A stretch of DNA of 64,000 nucleotides from Solirubrobacterales bacterium (GCA_020438295.1 JAGQUV010000003.1:23263-87262), one strand, 5' to 3'. Counted from the stretch's first letter, positions 52,139-61,407 are shown. Notes: generated by a model not told the origin, from the sequence alone. Numbers and translations: made by a program.

Positions 52139-53331
52139 TGGAGTCGTCGGCCACAGCCCGGGGACGGGACGAGGCCCATCTTCCGCGGGACGGCCTGCTG
52201 GACCGGGTCGGCATCCGTGACATGGACGGCTGGATGGCTTTTTCGGCTCTGGGCCTGGTTGCCTGCTCTCTGCTCACGCTTCACGAGGCGGTCGGTCAGG
52301 CGGCGGGCGGTGCCCCCCAGGAGTACGCAAGCCGTCAGGCTCTGTACGGTCTGGTCGGTATCACTGCGATGATTGCTATCTCCCGAATCGACTACTCGCG
52401 TTTTCGTGAACTGCGGGTCGGCATCTACACGTTCCTTTGCGCCTCGATTCTGGCGATCTTCGTGTTCGGCATCACCGCCCGGGGATCGACCCAATCCCTC
52501 GAGCTTCCATTCTTCACCTTCCAGCCGGCCGAACTGGGCAAGCTGTTGCTTGTGCTCGCCCTGGCCGGATTCGTGATCGACGGGGCCCGTCGTGGCTCTG
52601 AGTCACAAAGGACGATCCGCTACCTGGCGCTGGGTTTTGCGCCGACCGGCCTCGTCCTGCTGCAGGACCTCGGAACGTCACTCGTGTTCGGGGCGATCAC
52701 CATCGCGATCATGGTCGCGGCGGGGGTGCGCTGGTCGCATCTCGCCGCGATCGGCGCCGGACTGGCTGCACTGATCGCGATAACGCTTGTCCTGATGCCG
52801 ATGGCAGGCGCCCCGGTCCTCAAGCAGTACCAGCAGGAGCGACTCACCTCGTTCCTCTCGCCCTCATCCGACATCGGCGATGCGGGCTACCAGCAGAACC
52901 AGGCCAAAATCGCTACCGGATCCGGTGGAACCACCGGACGCGGCGACCAGGCCACCCAGTCCCGCCTCGGCTTCGTGCCCGAGCGACACACCGACTTCAT
53001 TTTCGCGGTGGTCGCCGAGCGCTACGGATTCGTAGGCGCCGCACTGGTCCTATCCCTTTTTGCCCTCCTTTTCTGGCGGGCGTTGCGTCTGATGACGCTC
53101 TCGAAGAATTTCTACGGAACCCTCGTCGCGGCCGGTATTGCCGCCGCGATCATGTTCCAGGTCTTCGTAAACGTGGGAATGAACCTCGGCATCATGCCGA
53201 TCACCGGCATACCGTTGCCGCTGATGAGCTATGGAGGCTCGGCGATCATCGCCACCTTCATGATGATCGGGGTCCTGCAGAGCATCCACATTCAGTCGCG
53301 CGCCGGTCAGAGGGGTCTCTGGATTCACTGA
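52138..53331 (+). CDS. rodA: Peptidoglycan glycosyltransferase RodA
   Basis: 397 residues of the SEDS family with about ten membrane helices. The catalytic-region motifs FFTFQPAELGKLLLVLALA, QDLGTSLVFGAI, GFVPERHTDFIFAVVAERYG and GIPLPLMSYGGSAIIAT are all present. It polymerises lipid II for lateral wall growth in partnership with the upstream PBP2. The ATG overlaps the PBP2 stop by one base (TGATG). Confidence 0.96.
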   Translation: MESSATARGRDEAHLPRDGLLDRVGIRDMDGWMAFSALGLVACSLLTLHEAVGQAAGGAPQEYASRQALYGLVGITAMIAISRIDYSRFRELRVGIYTFLCASILAIFVFGITARGSTQSLELPFFTFQPAELGKLLLVLALAGFVIDGARRGSESQRTIRYLALGFAPTGLVLLQDLGTSLVFGAITIAIMVAAGVRWSHLAAIGAGLAALIAITLVLMPMAGAPVLKQYQQERLTSFLSPSSDIGDAGYQQNQAKIATGSGGTTGRGDQATQSRLGFVPERHTDFIFAVVAERYGFVGAALVLSLFALLFWRALRLMTLSKNFYGTLVAAGIAAAIMFQVFVNVGMNLGIMPITGIPLPLMSYGGSAIIATFMMIGVLQSIHIQSRAGQRGLWIH

Positions 53332-53368
53332 GGGTCTCGGGCAGCCAATCTGAACGGAAAAAACTGAA

Positions 53369-55486
53369 ATGAAAAAAACGATTGTGGTATCGGCCGACTC
53401 CGGTGAAACCCGGGTGGCCGTACTAGAAGCAAAGACCGTCAAGTCAAAGCGCGAAGTCGCCGAGGTCTACATAGAGCGTCGCGGCAGCCGCTCACTGGTC
53501 GGGAACATCTACCTGGGCAAGGTGGACAACGTGCTGCCCGGCATGGAGGCCGCGTTCGTCGACATCGGCCTGGAGCGGAACGGGTTCCTCCACGTCGACG
53601 AGATCCTGCTGCCCGACGGCCAGCCCGCCCCCAGGAGGGGCCGCGGCCAGGGACGCCGGATCGACGAGCTGATCAAGCCGAAGCAGGAAATTCTGGTCCA
53701 GGTGATCAAGGACCCGATCAAGTCGAAGGGCGCGCGGCTCTCGATGAACGTGACCATCGCCGGCCGCTACCTGGTCTACGCGCCGAGCGGAACCGGGGTG
53801 GGGGTCAGCCGGCGGCTGGCCGACAAGGAGCGGGACCGCCTGCGCAAGATGGTCAGCCGCTCGTATGACGGGCCGGGAGGACTGATCGTCCGTACCGCCG
53901 CTCATGGTGCCAAGAAGGCCGATTTCACCCGGGAGGTCAAGTACCTGCACCGGCTCAGCGACGTGCTCGACAAGCGCCGGGTCGGGGTCAAGGCACCGTC
54001 GCTGGTCTTCCAGGAACAGGACCTCCCGGTCAGGGTCCTCAGGGACGTATTCCTGAACGAGTTCGACCGGGCCATCATCGACGACGAGAAGCAGTTCGAG
54101 CGGGTGACCAGCTTCTTCCAGCGGACCGCGCCCGAGCTGGTCGAGGGGGTCGAGCTCTACCGGGGCAACAAGCCGCTGTTCGAGAAATGGGACATCGAGC
54201 AGGCGATCCAGTCGACCCTGGGCAAGAGGATCGACCTGAAGTCGGGGGGCTACCTGATCATCGACTACGCGGAGGCGCTGACCGTGATCGACGTCAACTC
54301 CGGCTCGTTCACCGGTCGCGGCAAGGGCGGGCTGGAAGAGACGATCACCAAAGTCAACACGGAGGCGGCCACCGAGGTGGTGCGCCAGCTCCGCCTCCGC
54401 GACATCGGCGGAATCATCGTGATCGATTTCATCGACATGGCCAAGGGCAGGAACCGGGACAAGGTGCTGGGGACCCTGAGGAGCGCGCTCGACGCGGACA
54501 AGTCGAAGAGCTACCTGGTCGAGATCTCGCCGCTGGGGCTCGTCGAAATGACCCGACAGAACATCACCGACGGGGTACGCGAGATCCTCACGGTCGAGTG
54601 CCCCACCTGCCACGGCGGCGGTGTCGTGCTGTCGGCCGAGACCGTGGCACTGGAAGGCCTGCGCAAGATGCGCGAGATCGCGGCCGAAAACGGCGACCGG
54701 GAGGCCTTCCTGATCCGGGTCAACCCGAGGGTCGCCGCGTTGCTGAACCAGCCCGACAGCGGGCTGCTCGAGCTCGAGGAGGAATCGGGCAAGCGGTTCC
54801 ACTTCGAGGGCGGGGAGGCGCTGGCGATCGACAATTTCGAGCTGATCGAGTCGGGCGACCGGAAGAGCATCGAGGAACGGGCGCTGCCGTTCCGCCCGGG
54901 CGAGGAGGTGTTGGTGACGATCGAGGAGCCCCACATGTTCGAGCCCGACGACGCGATCGCCCGGATCGACTCGTACATCATCAGCGTGACCGGTGCCGGC
55001 GCTTTCGTCGGCGACCGCAAGATGGTCCGGATCGAGTCGGTCGAGCGGGCGGCCGCGGTCGCTTCGCTGCTGCCGGAGGCAAATCAGCCCGAACCGACCC
55101 GCGCCAAGCGGGACAACGGCGGATCCGGCAAGAAGAGCGATTCCGGAAAGTCGGGATCCGGCCGCGGAGGCCGGGGCAGATCCGGTAGCCGCAAGCCGTC
55201 CGAGGGCCGGGACGACCGATCGGGCTCGGAGCGTTCTCGCGCGAACCGCTCGAATGGCCGCCAGGGGTCGGGCGATCGGTCGGCCGGAGGCGGCGCGGCC
55301 GGCTCCTCGGCCGAATCGGTCCCCGAGTCCGGGGAGCCCGCCCCGGCTCCGGCCGGAGCGGAGTCCGGCCCGGATCCGGGGTCGAAAGGGCTCCAGCAGA
55401 AGAAGTCGGTAGACTCCGGCCGGTTCGGCCTACGGCGCGGGCGCCGCAAACGCGGCCGCAAGTCCAAGAACGACGCCGGCGGCTGA
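53369..55486 (+). CDS. rne: Ribonuclease E/G
   Basis: 705 residues. An S1 domain (about 35-125) opens with LVGNIYLGKVDNVLPGMEAAFVDIG; the catalytic site is in VIDVNSGSFTGRGKGG (near residue 309) and IIVIDFIDM; the zinc-link CPTC (residues about 411-414) joins subunits. The C-terminal 130 residues are a disordered Ser/Gly/Arg-rich tail ending in a basic cluster, expected to recruit RNA or degradosome partners. The symbol is ambiguous between rne and rng. Confidence 0.92.
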   Translation: MKKTIVVSADSGETRVAVLEAKTVKSKREVAEVYIERRGSRSLVGNIYLGKVDNVLPGMEAAFVDIGLERNGFLHVDEILLPDGQPAPRRGRGQGRRIDELIKPKQEILVQVIKDPIKSKGARLSMNVTIAGRYLVYAPSGTGVGVSRRLADKERDRLRKMVSRSYDGPGGLIVRTAAHGAKKADFTREVKYLHRLSDVLDKRRVGVKAPSLVFQEQDLPVRVLRDVFLNEFDRAIIDDEKQFERVTSFFQRTAPELVEGVELYRGNKPLFEKWDIEQAIQSTLGKRIDLKSGGYLIIDYAEALTVIDVNSGSFTGRGKGGLEETITKVNTEAATEVVRQLRLRDIGGIIVIDFIDMAKGRNRDKVLGTLRSALDADKSKSYLVEISPLGLVEMTRQNITDGVREILTVECPTCHGGGVVLSAETVALEGLRKMREIAAENGDREAFLIRVNPRVAALLNQPDSGLLELEEESGKRFHFEGGEALAIDNFELIESGDRKSIEERALPFRPGEEVLVTIEEPHMFEPDDAIARIDSYIISVTGAGAFVGDRKMVRIESVERAAAVASLLPEANQPEPTRAKRDNGGSGKKSDSGKSGSGRGGRGRSGSRKPSEGRDDRSGSERSRANRSNGRQGSGDRSAGGGAAGSSAESVPESGEPAPAPAGAESGPDPGSKGLQQKKSVDSGRFGLRRGRRKRGRKSKNDAGG

Positions 55487-55517
55487 CCTGACCTGAAAAC
55501 GATTCGAGAGTTTGACT

Positions 55518-56123
55518 ATGTATGCGGTTGTAGATTCTGGCGGCAAGCAGTACCGGGTGGAAGAAGGCTCGGAGATCGTGGTTGACCGCCTTCAGGCAGA
55601 CGAGGGTGACAAGGTCACGCTGAGACCGGTCATGTTCAAAGGCGACGACGTCGTGCTCGGGGCAAAGGAGCTCGAGAAGATCAAGGTCGAGGCAAAGGTG
55701 ACCGAGCACCTCCGCGGTGAGAAGATCAGGGTCTTCAAGTACAAGGCCAAGAAGGGCTACTCCCGCCGGGCCGGCCACCGGTCGGAGCTGACCAGGCTCG
55801 AAGTGGTCTCGCTGGGTGGCGGCGCGAAGAAGGCCGCTCCGAAGAAGGGGACCGCAAAGAAGGCCGAGAGCAAACCGAAGGCCGCCACGAAGGCGAAGGA
55901 GCCGGCCAAGCCCAAGGCCGGGACGAAGGCGCCGACCAAGCCCAAAGCTGCGGCCAAGGCCGAGACCAAGCCCAAGACCGCGGCCAAGGCTCCAGCCAAG
56001 GCGAAGACTGCGGCCAAGCCGAAGATCGAATCAAAGGCGGCCAAGCCCGGCACAGGGACCGCAAAGAAGCCCGCGGCCAAGAAGAAGCCGGCGGCCAAGA
56101 AGGAGGACAGCGATGGCTCATAA
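55518..56123 (+). CDS. rplU: 50S ribosomal protein L21 with a histone-like C-terminal tail
   Basis: 201 residues, about twice the normal length. Residues 1-103 are canonical L21 ([20 protein letters not shown] ... [11 protein letters not shown]). Residues about 104-201 are low-complexity Lys/Ala/Pro repeats of the [19 protein letters not shown] type, resembling histone H1 or HU tails. The tail is in frame, intact, and contains the AGGAGG used for rpmA, whose ATG overlaps the stop by 11 nt. ATG 55518 is preferred to TTG 55512 because it gives the usual L21 N-terminus. Confidence 0.95.
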   Translation: MYAVVDSGGKQYRVEEGSEIVVDRLQADEGDKVTLRPVMFKGDDVVLGAKELEKIKVEAKVTEHLRGEKIRVFKYKAKKGYSRRAGHRSELTRLEVVSLGGGAKKAAPKKGTAKKAESKPKAATKAKEPAKPKAGTKAPTKPKAAAKAETKPKTAAKAPAKAKTAAKPKIESKAAKPGTGTAKKPAAKKKPAAKKEDSDGS

Positions 56124-56367
56124 GAAAGGACTCGGATCCTCGAGGAACGGCCGCGACTCGAACCCGAAGATGCTCGGGGTGAAGGTCTTCGCCGGGCAGT
56201 CGGTGAACGGCGGCGAGATCATCGTCCGCCAGCGTGGGACCCAGTTCTGGCCCGGGGAAGGAACCGGTCTGGGCCGCGACCACACGATCTTCGCCACCCG
56301 ACCGGGAACGGTCGAGTTCAGGCCCGGCCGTCGCGGCCGCGTGATCTCGGTCGCCACGGACGAGTAG
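56113..56367 (+). CDS. rpmA: 50S ribosomal protein L27
   Basis: 84 residues, complete: [20 protein letters not shown] then [27 protein letters not shown]. It sits near the peptidyl-transferase centre. It has no N-terminal extension needing cleavage. Start overlaps rplU; a hairpin follows the stop by 5 bp. Confidence 0.98.
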   Translation: MAHKKGLGSSRNGRDSNPKMLGVKVFAGQSVNGGEIIVRQRGTQFWPGEGTGLGRDHTIFATRPGTVEFRPGRRGRVISVATDE

Positions 56368-56372
56368 CGGCC

Positions 56373-56393
56373 GCCCGAGCGGACCGCTCGGGC
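56373..56393 (+). terminator. Hairpin terminator after rpmA
   Basis: GCCCGAGCG, loop GAC, CGCTCGGGC: a perfect 9-bp stem starting 5 bp after the rpmA stop. No U-tract. Confidence 0.65.
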
Positions 56394-56460
56394 AGGATCG
56401 GCGGTGTCAGGCCGTGACAGGCCGGCCGCGATTGGTCTGTCCGGTGCCGCCGCTTCCGCG

Positions 56461-56466
56461 TACCCT
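56461..56466 (+). promoter_or_regulatory. -10 hexamer for obgE
   Basis: TACCCT ends 6 nt before GTG 56473; leaderless transcription of obgE is likely. Confidence 0.45.
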
Positions 56467-56472
56467 TGGTCG

Positions 56473-57765
56473 GTGCTCTACGACAGGGCGAAAATCTACG
56501 TTGAAGGCGGGTCCGGCGGGAACGGGGCGATCTCGTTCCGGCGGGAGGCGCACGTCCCACGCGGGGGACCGGACGGCGGGGACGGCGGTCACGGCGGTGG
56601 CGTGATCGTCGAATGCGATCCGTCCCGGCGCGATCTCGGGGCCCTGCGCTCCAAGCATTTCCGGGCCGGGCGGGGCCATCATGGACAGGGCTCCAACAAA
56701 CAGGGTGCCCGCGGCGACGACCTCGTGATCCCGGTCCCGGCGGGAACCCAGGCGGTTTCGGTCGCCGGCCTGGCGGTCGACCTTGTCGAGCCGGGCCAGT
56801 CGGCGGTGCTGGCCAAAGGTGGCCGTGGCGGCCACGGCAACAAGCGCTTTTCGACTTCGGTCCGTCAGGCGCCGCGGTTTGCCGAGAAGGGAACCGGCGG
56901 TGAATCGGGCTGGGTCGAGCTCAGGCTCAAGCTGCTGGCCGACGCCGGCCTGATCGGGCTGCCGAACGCCGGCAAGTCGTCGCTGCTGGCCCGGCTGACC
57001 CGGGCCGATCCCAAAGTGGCCGACTACCCGTTCACGACCCTCGAGCCGGTCCTGGGGACGATCGAAAGCGACGACCGGCAGGTGATCCTCGCCGACGTCC
57101 CGGGACTGATCGAGGGTGCGGCGGAAGGTGCCGGCCTGGGCCACGAATTCCTGGCCCACGTCGAACGCTGCGCGATGCTGGTCCACGTGGTCGAGCTGGC
57201 GCCTTCGTCGGGTGAGCCGCTGGACAACTACCGTGCCGTGCGTGACGAGCTTTCTGGCCACGGGAGCGGGCTCGAGGACCTGCCGGAGCTGCTCGTCCTG
57301 TCGAAGTCGGACCTCTGGACCGAGGCCGACATCGCCGACCAGGTCCGGGACTGGCAGGCGGCACTCGGCGATTCCGTGCTCGGCGTGCTGGCAGTTTCGG
57401 CGGCCACCGGTGCCGGCCTCGAACGCCTGACCGAAAAGATCGTCGCCGAGGTGCCCGCTCAGGTCGCCGCACCGGTCACGCCCGGCCCGGGCGGAACCGA
57501 AGTCGAGTATGAAGCCGAGCACCTGACCTACCGTCCGAAAGGAGAGGGCGGATACTCGGTCGAGGCAGAGGGCGAAGGGGTGTTCCGGATCCACGGCCAC
57601 GGCATCGAGGTGCTGTTCGACCGGTTCGACCTGGACAACGAGGAGGCCCTCGGATACCTGGAGACACGGCTCAACGAGATGGGGGTGATGGCCGAGTTGA
57701 GGCGGGCGGGGTTCGAATCGGGCGACGACATCCGGGTCGGCGGGTACGAGTTCGAGCTCCACTGA
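56473..57765 (+). CDS. obgE: GTPase ObgE/CgtA
   Basis: 430 residues: the glycine-rich Obg fold (about 1-158, DRAKIYVEGGSGGNGAISFRRE), the G domain with Walker A GLPNAGKSS (near residue 160), switch II DVPGLIEGA and the specificity loop SKSD, then a C-terminal OCT domain (about 350-430, YSVEAEGEGVFRIHGHGIEVLFDRFD). It acts in ribosome assembly and stress control. GTG 56473 gives the conserved N-terminus; longer starts add unrelated residues. Confidence 0.96.
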   Translation: MLYDRAKIYVEGGSGGNGAISFRREAHVPRGGPDGGDGGHGGGVIVECDPSRRDLGALRSKHFRAGRGHHGQGSNKQGARGDDLVIPVPAGTQAVSVAGLAVDLVEPGQSAVLAKGGRGGHGNKRFSTSVRQAPRFAEKGTGGESGWVELRLKLLADAGLIGLPNAGKSSLLARLTRADPKVADYPFTTLEPVLGTIESDDRQVILADVPGLIEGAAEGAGLGHEFLAHVERCAMLVHVVELAPSSGEPLDNYRAVRDELSGHGSGLEDLPELLVLSKSDLWTEADIADQVRDWQAALGDSVLGVLAVSAATGAGLERLTEKIVAEVPAQVAAPVTPGPGGTEVEYEAEHLTYRPKGEGGYSVEAEGEGVFRIHGHGIEVLFDRFDLDNEEALGYLETRLNEMGVMAELRRAGFESGDDIRVGGYEFELH

Positions 57766-57778
57766 GCGGCTACGGCCG

Positions 57779-57792
57779 GGCCGGCGCCGGCC
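57779..57792. terminator. GC-rich palindrome after obgE
   Basis: GGCCGGCGCCGGCC, a perfect 14-bp palindrome in the 67-bp obgE-proB gap. It may end obgE transcription, but GC-rich palindromes are frequent by chance here. Confidence 0.25.
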
Positions 57793-57816
57793 GGCCCCGG
57801 GCCGATCGCCTTGGGC

Positions 57817-57822
57817 TAGGCT
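57817..57822 (+). promoter_or_regulatory. -10 hexamer for proB
   Basis: TAGGCT ends 10 nt before the proB ATG. The same hexamer precedes proA, suggesting parallel promoters for the two proline genes. Confidence 0.45.
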
Positions 57823-57832
57823 GGAATCCGCC

Positions 57833-58921
57833 ATGACTCTGGTCGTCAAACTCGGATCGTCGATCGTGGCTGCCGATGACGGCAGCCTGCGAACCGGCGT
57901 GCTCGATTCGGTCTGTGACCAGGCCGCGGAACTGCGGCGCGGAGGTGAGGCCCTGATCATGGTCACCTCGGGCTCGATCGCCCGGGGAATCCGGATGCTC
58001 GGCCTCGAGGCCCGGCCGCGTTCGATCGACGAGCTGCAGGCCGCCTCGGCGGTCGGACAGGGCTCGCTGTTCAGCGAGTACGAATCGAGGCTCGAGGCCG
58101 GCGGGGCGGCCGCGGCCCAGGTTCTCCTGACCGCCTCGGACGTGGCCAACCGGACCAGCTATCTGAACGCCCGCCAGACCCTGAGGCGGCTGCTCGGCTG
58201 GGGTGTGGTCCCGGTCGTCAACGAGAACGACACGACCGCGACCGATGAGATCACGTTCGGTGACAACGACTTCCTTGCGGCCCAGGTGGCGATCATGCTC
58301 GAGGCCCGGTTGCTGGTGCTGCTGACCAACACCGACGGGGTCTACACGGCCGATCCGGCCTCCGATCCCGATGCCCGGCTGATCGAACGGGTCGAGGACT
58401 TCTCGGAGCTGTCCGGCAAAGACATCGGTGACCGGACCTCGGTGTTCGGCAGTGGCGGAATGCGGTCCAAGGTCGCCGCGGCCGAGATGGCGACCGACTC
58501 CGGCATCGAGACCCGAATCTGCAACGGCACGCTCGAGGGAACGCTGGTGGGGGCCGCCTCGGGCGGGGCGACCGGAACCTCGTTCGCGGTCCGTAAGAAG
58601 CCGTCATCGGGGTTCAAACAGTGGCTGCGCTACGCCAAGCCGGCGACCGGCCGCATCCTGGTCGACCAGGGAGCCGCCCGGGTGCTGAGCCAGAAGGGGT
58701 CGAGCCTCTTGCCGGTCGGAGTGACCGGGGTCGAAGGACCGTTCGACGCGGGCGACGCGGTCGAGGTGCTCGCCGAAGGCCGGGTGGTCGGCAAGGGGAT
58801 CTCCAACTACTCCGCGGAGGAGGCCGAGCGGATCAAGGGCATGAAGAGCAGCGAGGTGCTCGAGCTGATGCCGCACGCTTCGGAGGAAATCGTGCACCGC
58901 GACTACTTCGTCCTGGCCTGA
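57833..58921 (+). CDS. proB: Glutamate 5-kinase
   Basis: 362 residues: amino-acid kinase domain (about 1-250) with LVVKLGSSIV, VTSGSIARG, VVNENDTTATDEITFGDND and TNTDGVYTADP, followed by a PUA domain (about 270-350, GRILVDQGAARVL). It phosphorylates glutamate, the first and proline-inhibited step of proline synthesis. Conserved FGSGGMRSKVAAAEMA is present. Confidence 0.97.
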   Translation: MTLVVKLGSSIVAADDGSLRTGVLDSVCDQAAELRRGGEALIMVTSGSIARGIRMLGLEARPRSIDELQAASAVGQGSLFSEYESRLEAGGAAAAQVLLTASDVANRTSYLNARQTLRRLLGWGVVPVVNENDTTATDEITFGDNDFLAAQVAIMLEARLLVLLTNTDGVYTADPASDPDARLIERVEDFSELSGKDIGDRTSVFGSGGMRSKVAAAEMATDSGIETRICNGTLEGTLVGAASGGATGTSFAVRKKPSSGFKQWLRYAKPATGRILVDQGAARVLSQKGSSLLPVGVTGVEGPFDAGDAVEVLAEGRVVGKGISNYSAEEAERIKGMKSSEVLELMPHASEEIVHRDYFVLA

Positions 58922-58960
58922 GGCGCCGCAGCCGATACCCGGCCGGGATCGCGATCCGGC

Positions 58961-58966
58961 TAGGCT
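58961..58966 (+). promoter_or_regulatory. -10 hexamer for proA
   Basis: TAGGCT ends 7 nt before the proA ATG. Confidence 0.5.
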
Positions 58967-58973
58967 TTCCGGC

Positions 58974-60239
58974 ATGGAAGCAACCCTCAACGACGTAGCG
59001 GCCGACTGTGCTGCGGCCGGCGCGGCGGCCAGGCTGCTGGCCACCGCTCCCGAGCAGACGAAGAACACCGCCCTGGAGGCGATCGCGACCGGGCTGCTGG
59101 CCGGCTCGGACGAGATACTCCGGGCCAACTCGGCCGATCTCTCCGACGAGCGTGCTTCCGGGCTGAGCGCGGCCCTGATCGACCGGCTGACGCTCGACGC
59201 CGGGCGGATCGACGCGATGGCCGCCGGGGTCCGTGAAGTCGCGGCGCTCGATGACCCGGTCGGCGAGGAGCTCGAGGCCCGGACCCTCGAGAGCGGGCTG
59301 CGCCTGCGCAAGGTCAGGGTGCCCTTGGGGGTGGTCGCGGTGATCTACGAGGCCCGTCCCAACGTGACCATCGACTGTGCCGCGCTGACCATCAAGAGCG
59401 GCAACGCGATCGTGCTGCGGGGGTCGAGCTACGCCGAGCGGACCAACACCGCCCTGGCCGAGGTGGTTCGCGCTGCGCTCGAGCAGGCCGATCTGCCGGT
59501 CGATTCGGTGGTTCTTTCGCGCGGAGGGGGCCACGATGCGATCGCCGAACTGGCGACCCAGGAGGACGGGATCGACCTGCTGATCCCCCGGGGCGGAGAG
59601 GGCCTCAAGAACGTGCTGAAGGAGGTGGCCACGGTCCCGGTGATGTATGCCGCGTCCGGCAACTGCCATGTCTACGTGCACAGTGAAGCCGACCTCGAGA
59701 TGGCCCGCGAGATCGCGTTCAACGCCAAAGTGAGCCGGCCCGGCGTCTGCAACTCGGCCGAGACTCTGCTGGTCGACGCCGGCGTGGCGGCGGCCTTCCT
59801 GCCCCCGGCCCTCGCCCGGCTGAGTGAGGCCGGGGTCGAGCTGGTCGGCGACAGCCGGGCCCGGGCCGATGCCGGAGGCGTCGCCGTGGGCGAGGCGACC
59901 GCCGACGACTGGGATACGGAATACCTCGACCTCAAGCTCGCGGTGGCGGTGGTCGACGACCTCGACGCCGCGATCGACCACATCAACCGCCATGGCAGCG
60001 GGCACTCGGAAGCGATCGTCACCGAGTCGGAGCAGGCCGCGGACCTGTTCACGTCCGGGGTCGACGCGGCCGCGGTCTACGTCAACGCATCGACCCGGTT
60101 CACCGACGGCTTCGAGTACGGCATGGGCGCCGAGATCGGCAACTCGACCCAGAAGCTCCATGCCCGCGGACCGATCGGACTGCGGGAGCTGACCACCTTC
60201 AAGTACGTGGTACATGGCGACGGCCATACCCGGAACTGA
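58974..60239 (+). CDS. proA: Glutamate-5-semialdehyde dehydrogenase (gamma-glutamyl phosphate reductase)
   Basis: 421 residues of the aldehyde dehydrogenase superfamily. The catalytic Cys (about residue 259) lies in SRPGVCNSAETLLV; the nucleotide-binding stretch PLGVVAVIYEARPNVTIDCAALTIKSGNAIVLRGS and the C-terminal TDGFEYGMGAEIGNSTQKLHARGPIGLRELT are diagnostic. It reduces glutamyl phosphate with NADPH. It lies 52 bp after proB, with its own -10 hexamer. Confidence 0.97.
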   Translation: MEATLNDVAADCAAAGAAARLLATAPEQTKNTALEAIATGLLAGSDEILRANSADLSDERASGLSAALIDRLTLDAGRIDAMAAGVREVAALDDPVGEELEARTLESGLRLRKVRVPLGVVAVIYEARPNVTIDCAALTIKSGNAIVLRGSSYAERTNTALAEVVRAALEQADLPVDSVVLSRGGGHDAIAELATQEDGIDLLIPRGGEGLKNVLKEVATVPVMYAASGNCHVYVHSEADLEMAREIAFNAKVSRPGVCNSAETLLVDAGVAAAFLPPALARLSEAGVELVGDSRARADAGGVAVGEATADDWDTEYLDLKLAVAVVDDLDAAIDHINRHGSGHSEAIVTESEQAADLFTSGVDAAAVYVNASTRFTDGFEYGMGAEIGNSTQKLHARGPIGLRELTTFKYVVHGDGHTRN

Positions 60240-60259
60240 TCCGGGACCGGACGGGATCG

Positions 60260-60904
60260 ATGCCTGAGGGCGATCGGCCGGCCGGGCGGGACGGTGGAGG
60301 GGATCGGGCCATCGGCGTGCTGGGTTCGGCGTTCAATCCGCCCCACCTGGGCCATCTGGTGCTCGCCGGCGAAGCCAGATGGCGACTGCAGTTGGATGAG
60401 GTCGTGCTGGTTCCGACCGGCGACCCGTACCACAAGGAGGTGCTGGCCGATCCCGGCGGCCGGGCCCGGCTGGAGATGGTCGAGGTGGCGATCGACGGCC
60501 TGGACGGCCTGAGCGCTTCAGCGATCGAGGTAGGACGCCCCGGACCGTCCTACACGTATGACACGCTTGGGCGGATTGCTGAACTCAGACCGGACAGCGA
60601 GATCTACCTGCTGATGGGCGCCGATACCGCGCTCGGCTTCGGCGACTGGCACCGACCGGACGCGATCGTCGAGCTGGCCCGGGTGGCGATTGCGCCGCGC
60701 GAGGACATCGAGCAGAATGCGGTCGAGCGGGTCTTCAGGAAGCTGGGGGCCGGCGACCGGTTCGAGTTCATCGGCATGCCGCCGATCGGGCTATCTTCGA
60801 CCCTGGTCCAGCAGCGGCTTCGGGCGGGGCAGCCATATCGCCATCTCGTGCCGGCCGGCGTCGCAGAAATGATCGAGAGGGAGGAGTTGTATGGCAATGG
60901 ATAG
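60260..60904 (+). CDS. nadD: Nicotinate-nucleotide adenylyltransferase
   Basis: 214 residues. GVLGSAFNPPHLGHLVLAGEA carries the (H/T)xGH nucleotidyltransferase motif, and IGLSSTLVQQRLRAGQPYRHLVP the C-terminal SxTxxR-like motif (SSTLVQQR). It makes nicotinate adenine dinucleotide in NAD synthesis. The N-terminal 14 residues precede the usual start. The stop overlaps rsfS by 14 nt. Confidence 0.95.
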   Translation: MPEGDRPAGRDGGGDRAIGVLGSAFNPPHLGHLVLAGEARWRLQLDEVVLVPTGDPYHKEVLADPGGRARLEMVEVAIDGLDGLSASAIEVGRPGPSYTYDTLGRIAELRPDSEIYLLMGADTALGFGDWHRPDAIVELARVAIAPREDIEQNAVERVFRKLGAGDRFEFIGMPPIGLSSTLVQQRLRAGQPYRHLVPAGVAEMIEREELYGNG

Positions 60905-61277
60905 TCAGGAGCTGACCGGCCGGGTCGCAGCACTGGCCGCCGGGAAGCTTGCCGGGAATATCGTCGCGCTCGACATGCGCGAGCTGGTCAGCTACACCGA
61001 CAGCCTGATCATCTGCACGGCCCGCAACGAGCGCCAGGCCGAGGCGATCGCCGACGAAGTCCATCTGAGGATGAAGCAGGACCACTCACTGCTGCCGGTC
61101 AACCCCGACCGTTCCGGCGACGTGGCCTGGACGGTTCTCGACTACCTCGACTGCGTGCTGCACATCTTCACCCCGGAGGCCCGCGAGCGGTACGACCTCG
61201 AGGAGCTTTGGCACGAGGCTCCGCGGATCGAACTCGACCTGGGGGCCCCGGACGGCGAGTCCGCATCGGCTGCCTGA
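60891..61277 (+). CDS. rsfS: Ribosomal silencing factor RsfS
   Basis: 128 residues. LAGNIVALDMRELVSYTDSLIICTARNERQAEAIADEV and RSGDVAWTVLDYLDCVLHIFTPEARERYDLEELWHEAPRI are the conserved Iojap/RsfS core. It binds ribosomal protein L14 and blocks subunit joining in starvation. GGGAGGAG precedes the ATG inside nadD. The nadD-rsfS order is common. Confidence 0.96.
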   Translation: MAMDSQELTGRVAALAAGKLAGNIVALDMRELVSYTDSLIICTARNERQAEAIADEVHLRMKQDHSLLPVNPDRSGDVAWTVLDYLDCVLHIFTPEARERYDLEELWHEAPRIELDLGAPDGESASAA

Positions 61278-61309
61278 CTCGAGGAGCGGTCGCGCCGACC
61301 GCATCGCTG

Positions 61310-61315
61310 TAAAAT
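61310..61315 (+). promoter_or_regulatory. -10 hexamer for tRNA-Ala
   Basis: TAAAAT lies 19 nt before the mature tRNA 5' end, the best AT-rich hexamer in this gap. Confidence 0.45.
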
Positions 61316-61334
61316 GGGCGGTCCTGAATCTCTC

Positions 61335-61407
61335 GGGGCTGTAGCTCAGCTGGAAGAGCGTCGCCATGGCATGGCGAAGGTCAGGGGTTCGAGCCCCCTC
61401 AGCTCCA
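61335..61407 (+). tRNA. tRNA-Ala (anticodon GGC)
   Basis: A 73-nt cloverleaf: acceptor GGGGCTG/CAGCTCC (one G-U pair), D-arm GCTC/GAGC, anticodon stem TCGCC/GGCGA with loop ATGGCAT (anticodon GGC, reading GCC and GCU), variable loop AGGTC, T-arm AGGGG-TTCGAGC-CCCCT, discriminator A. CCA is not encoded. Confidence 0.97.

Noticed and set aside
53492..54934. 480-codon minus-strand open frame
   Set aside because: Complement of the RNase E/G gene, whose catalytic motifs are clear on the plus strand.
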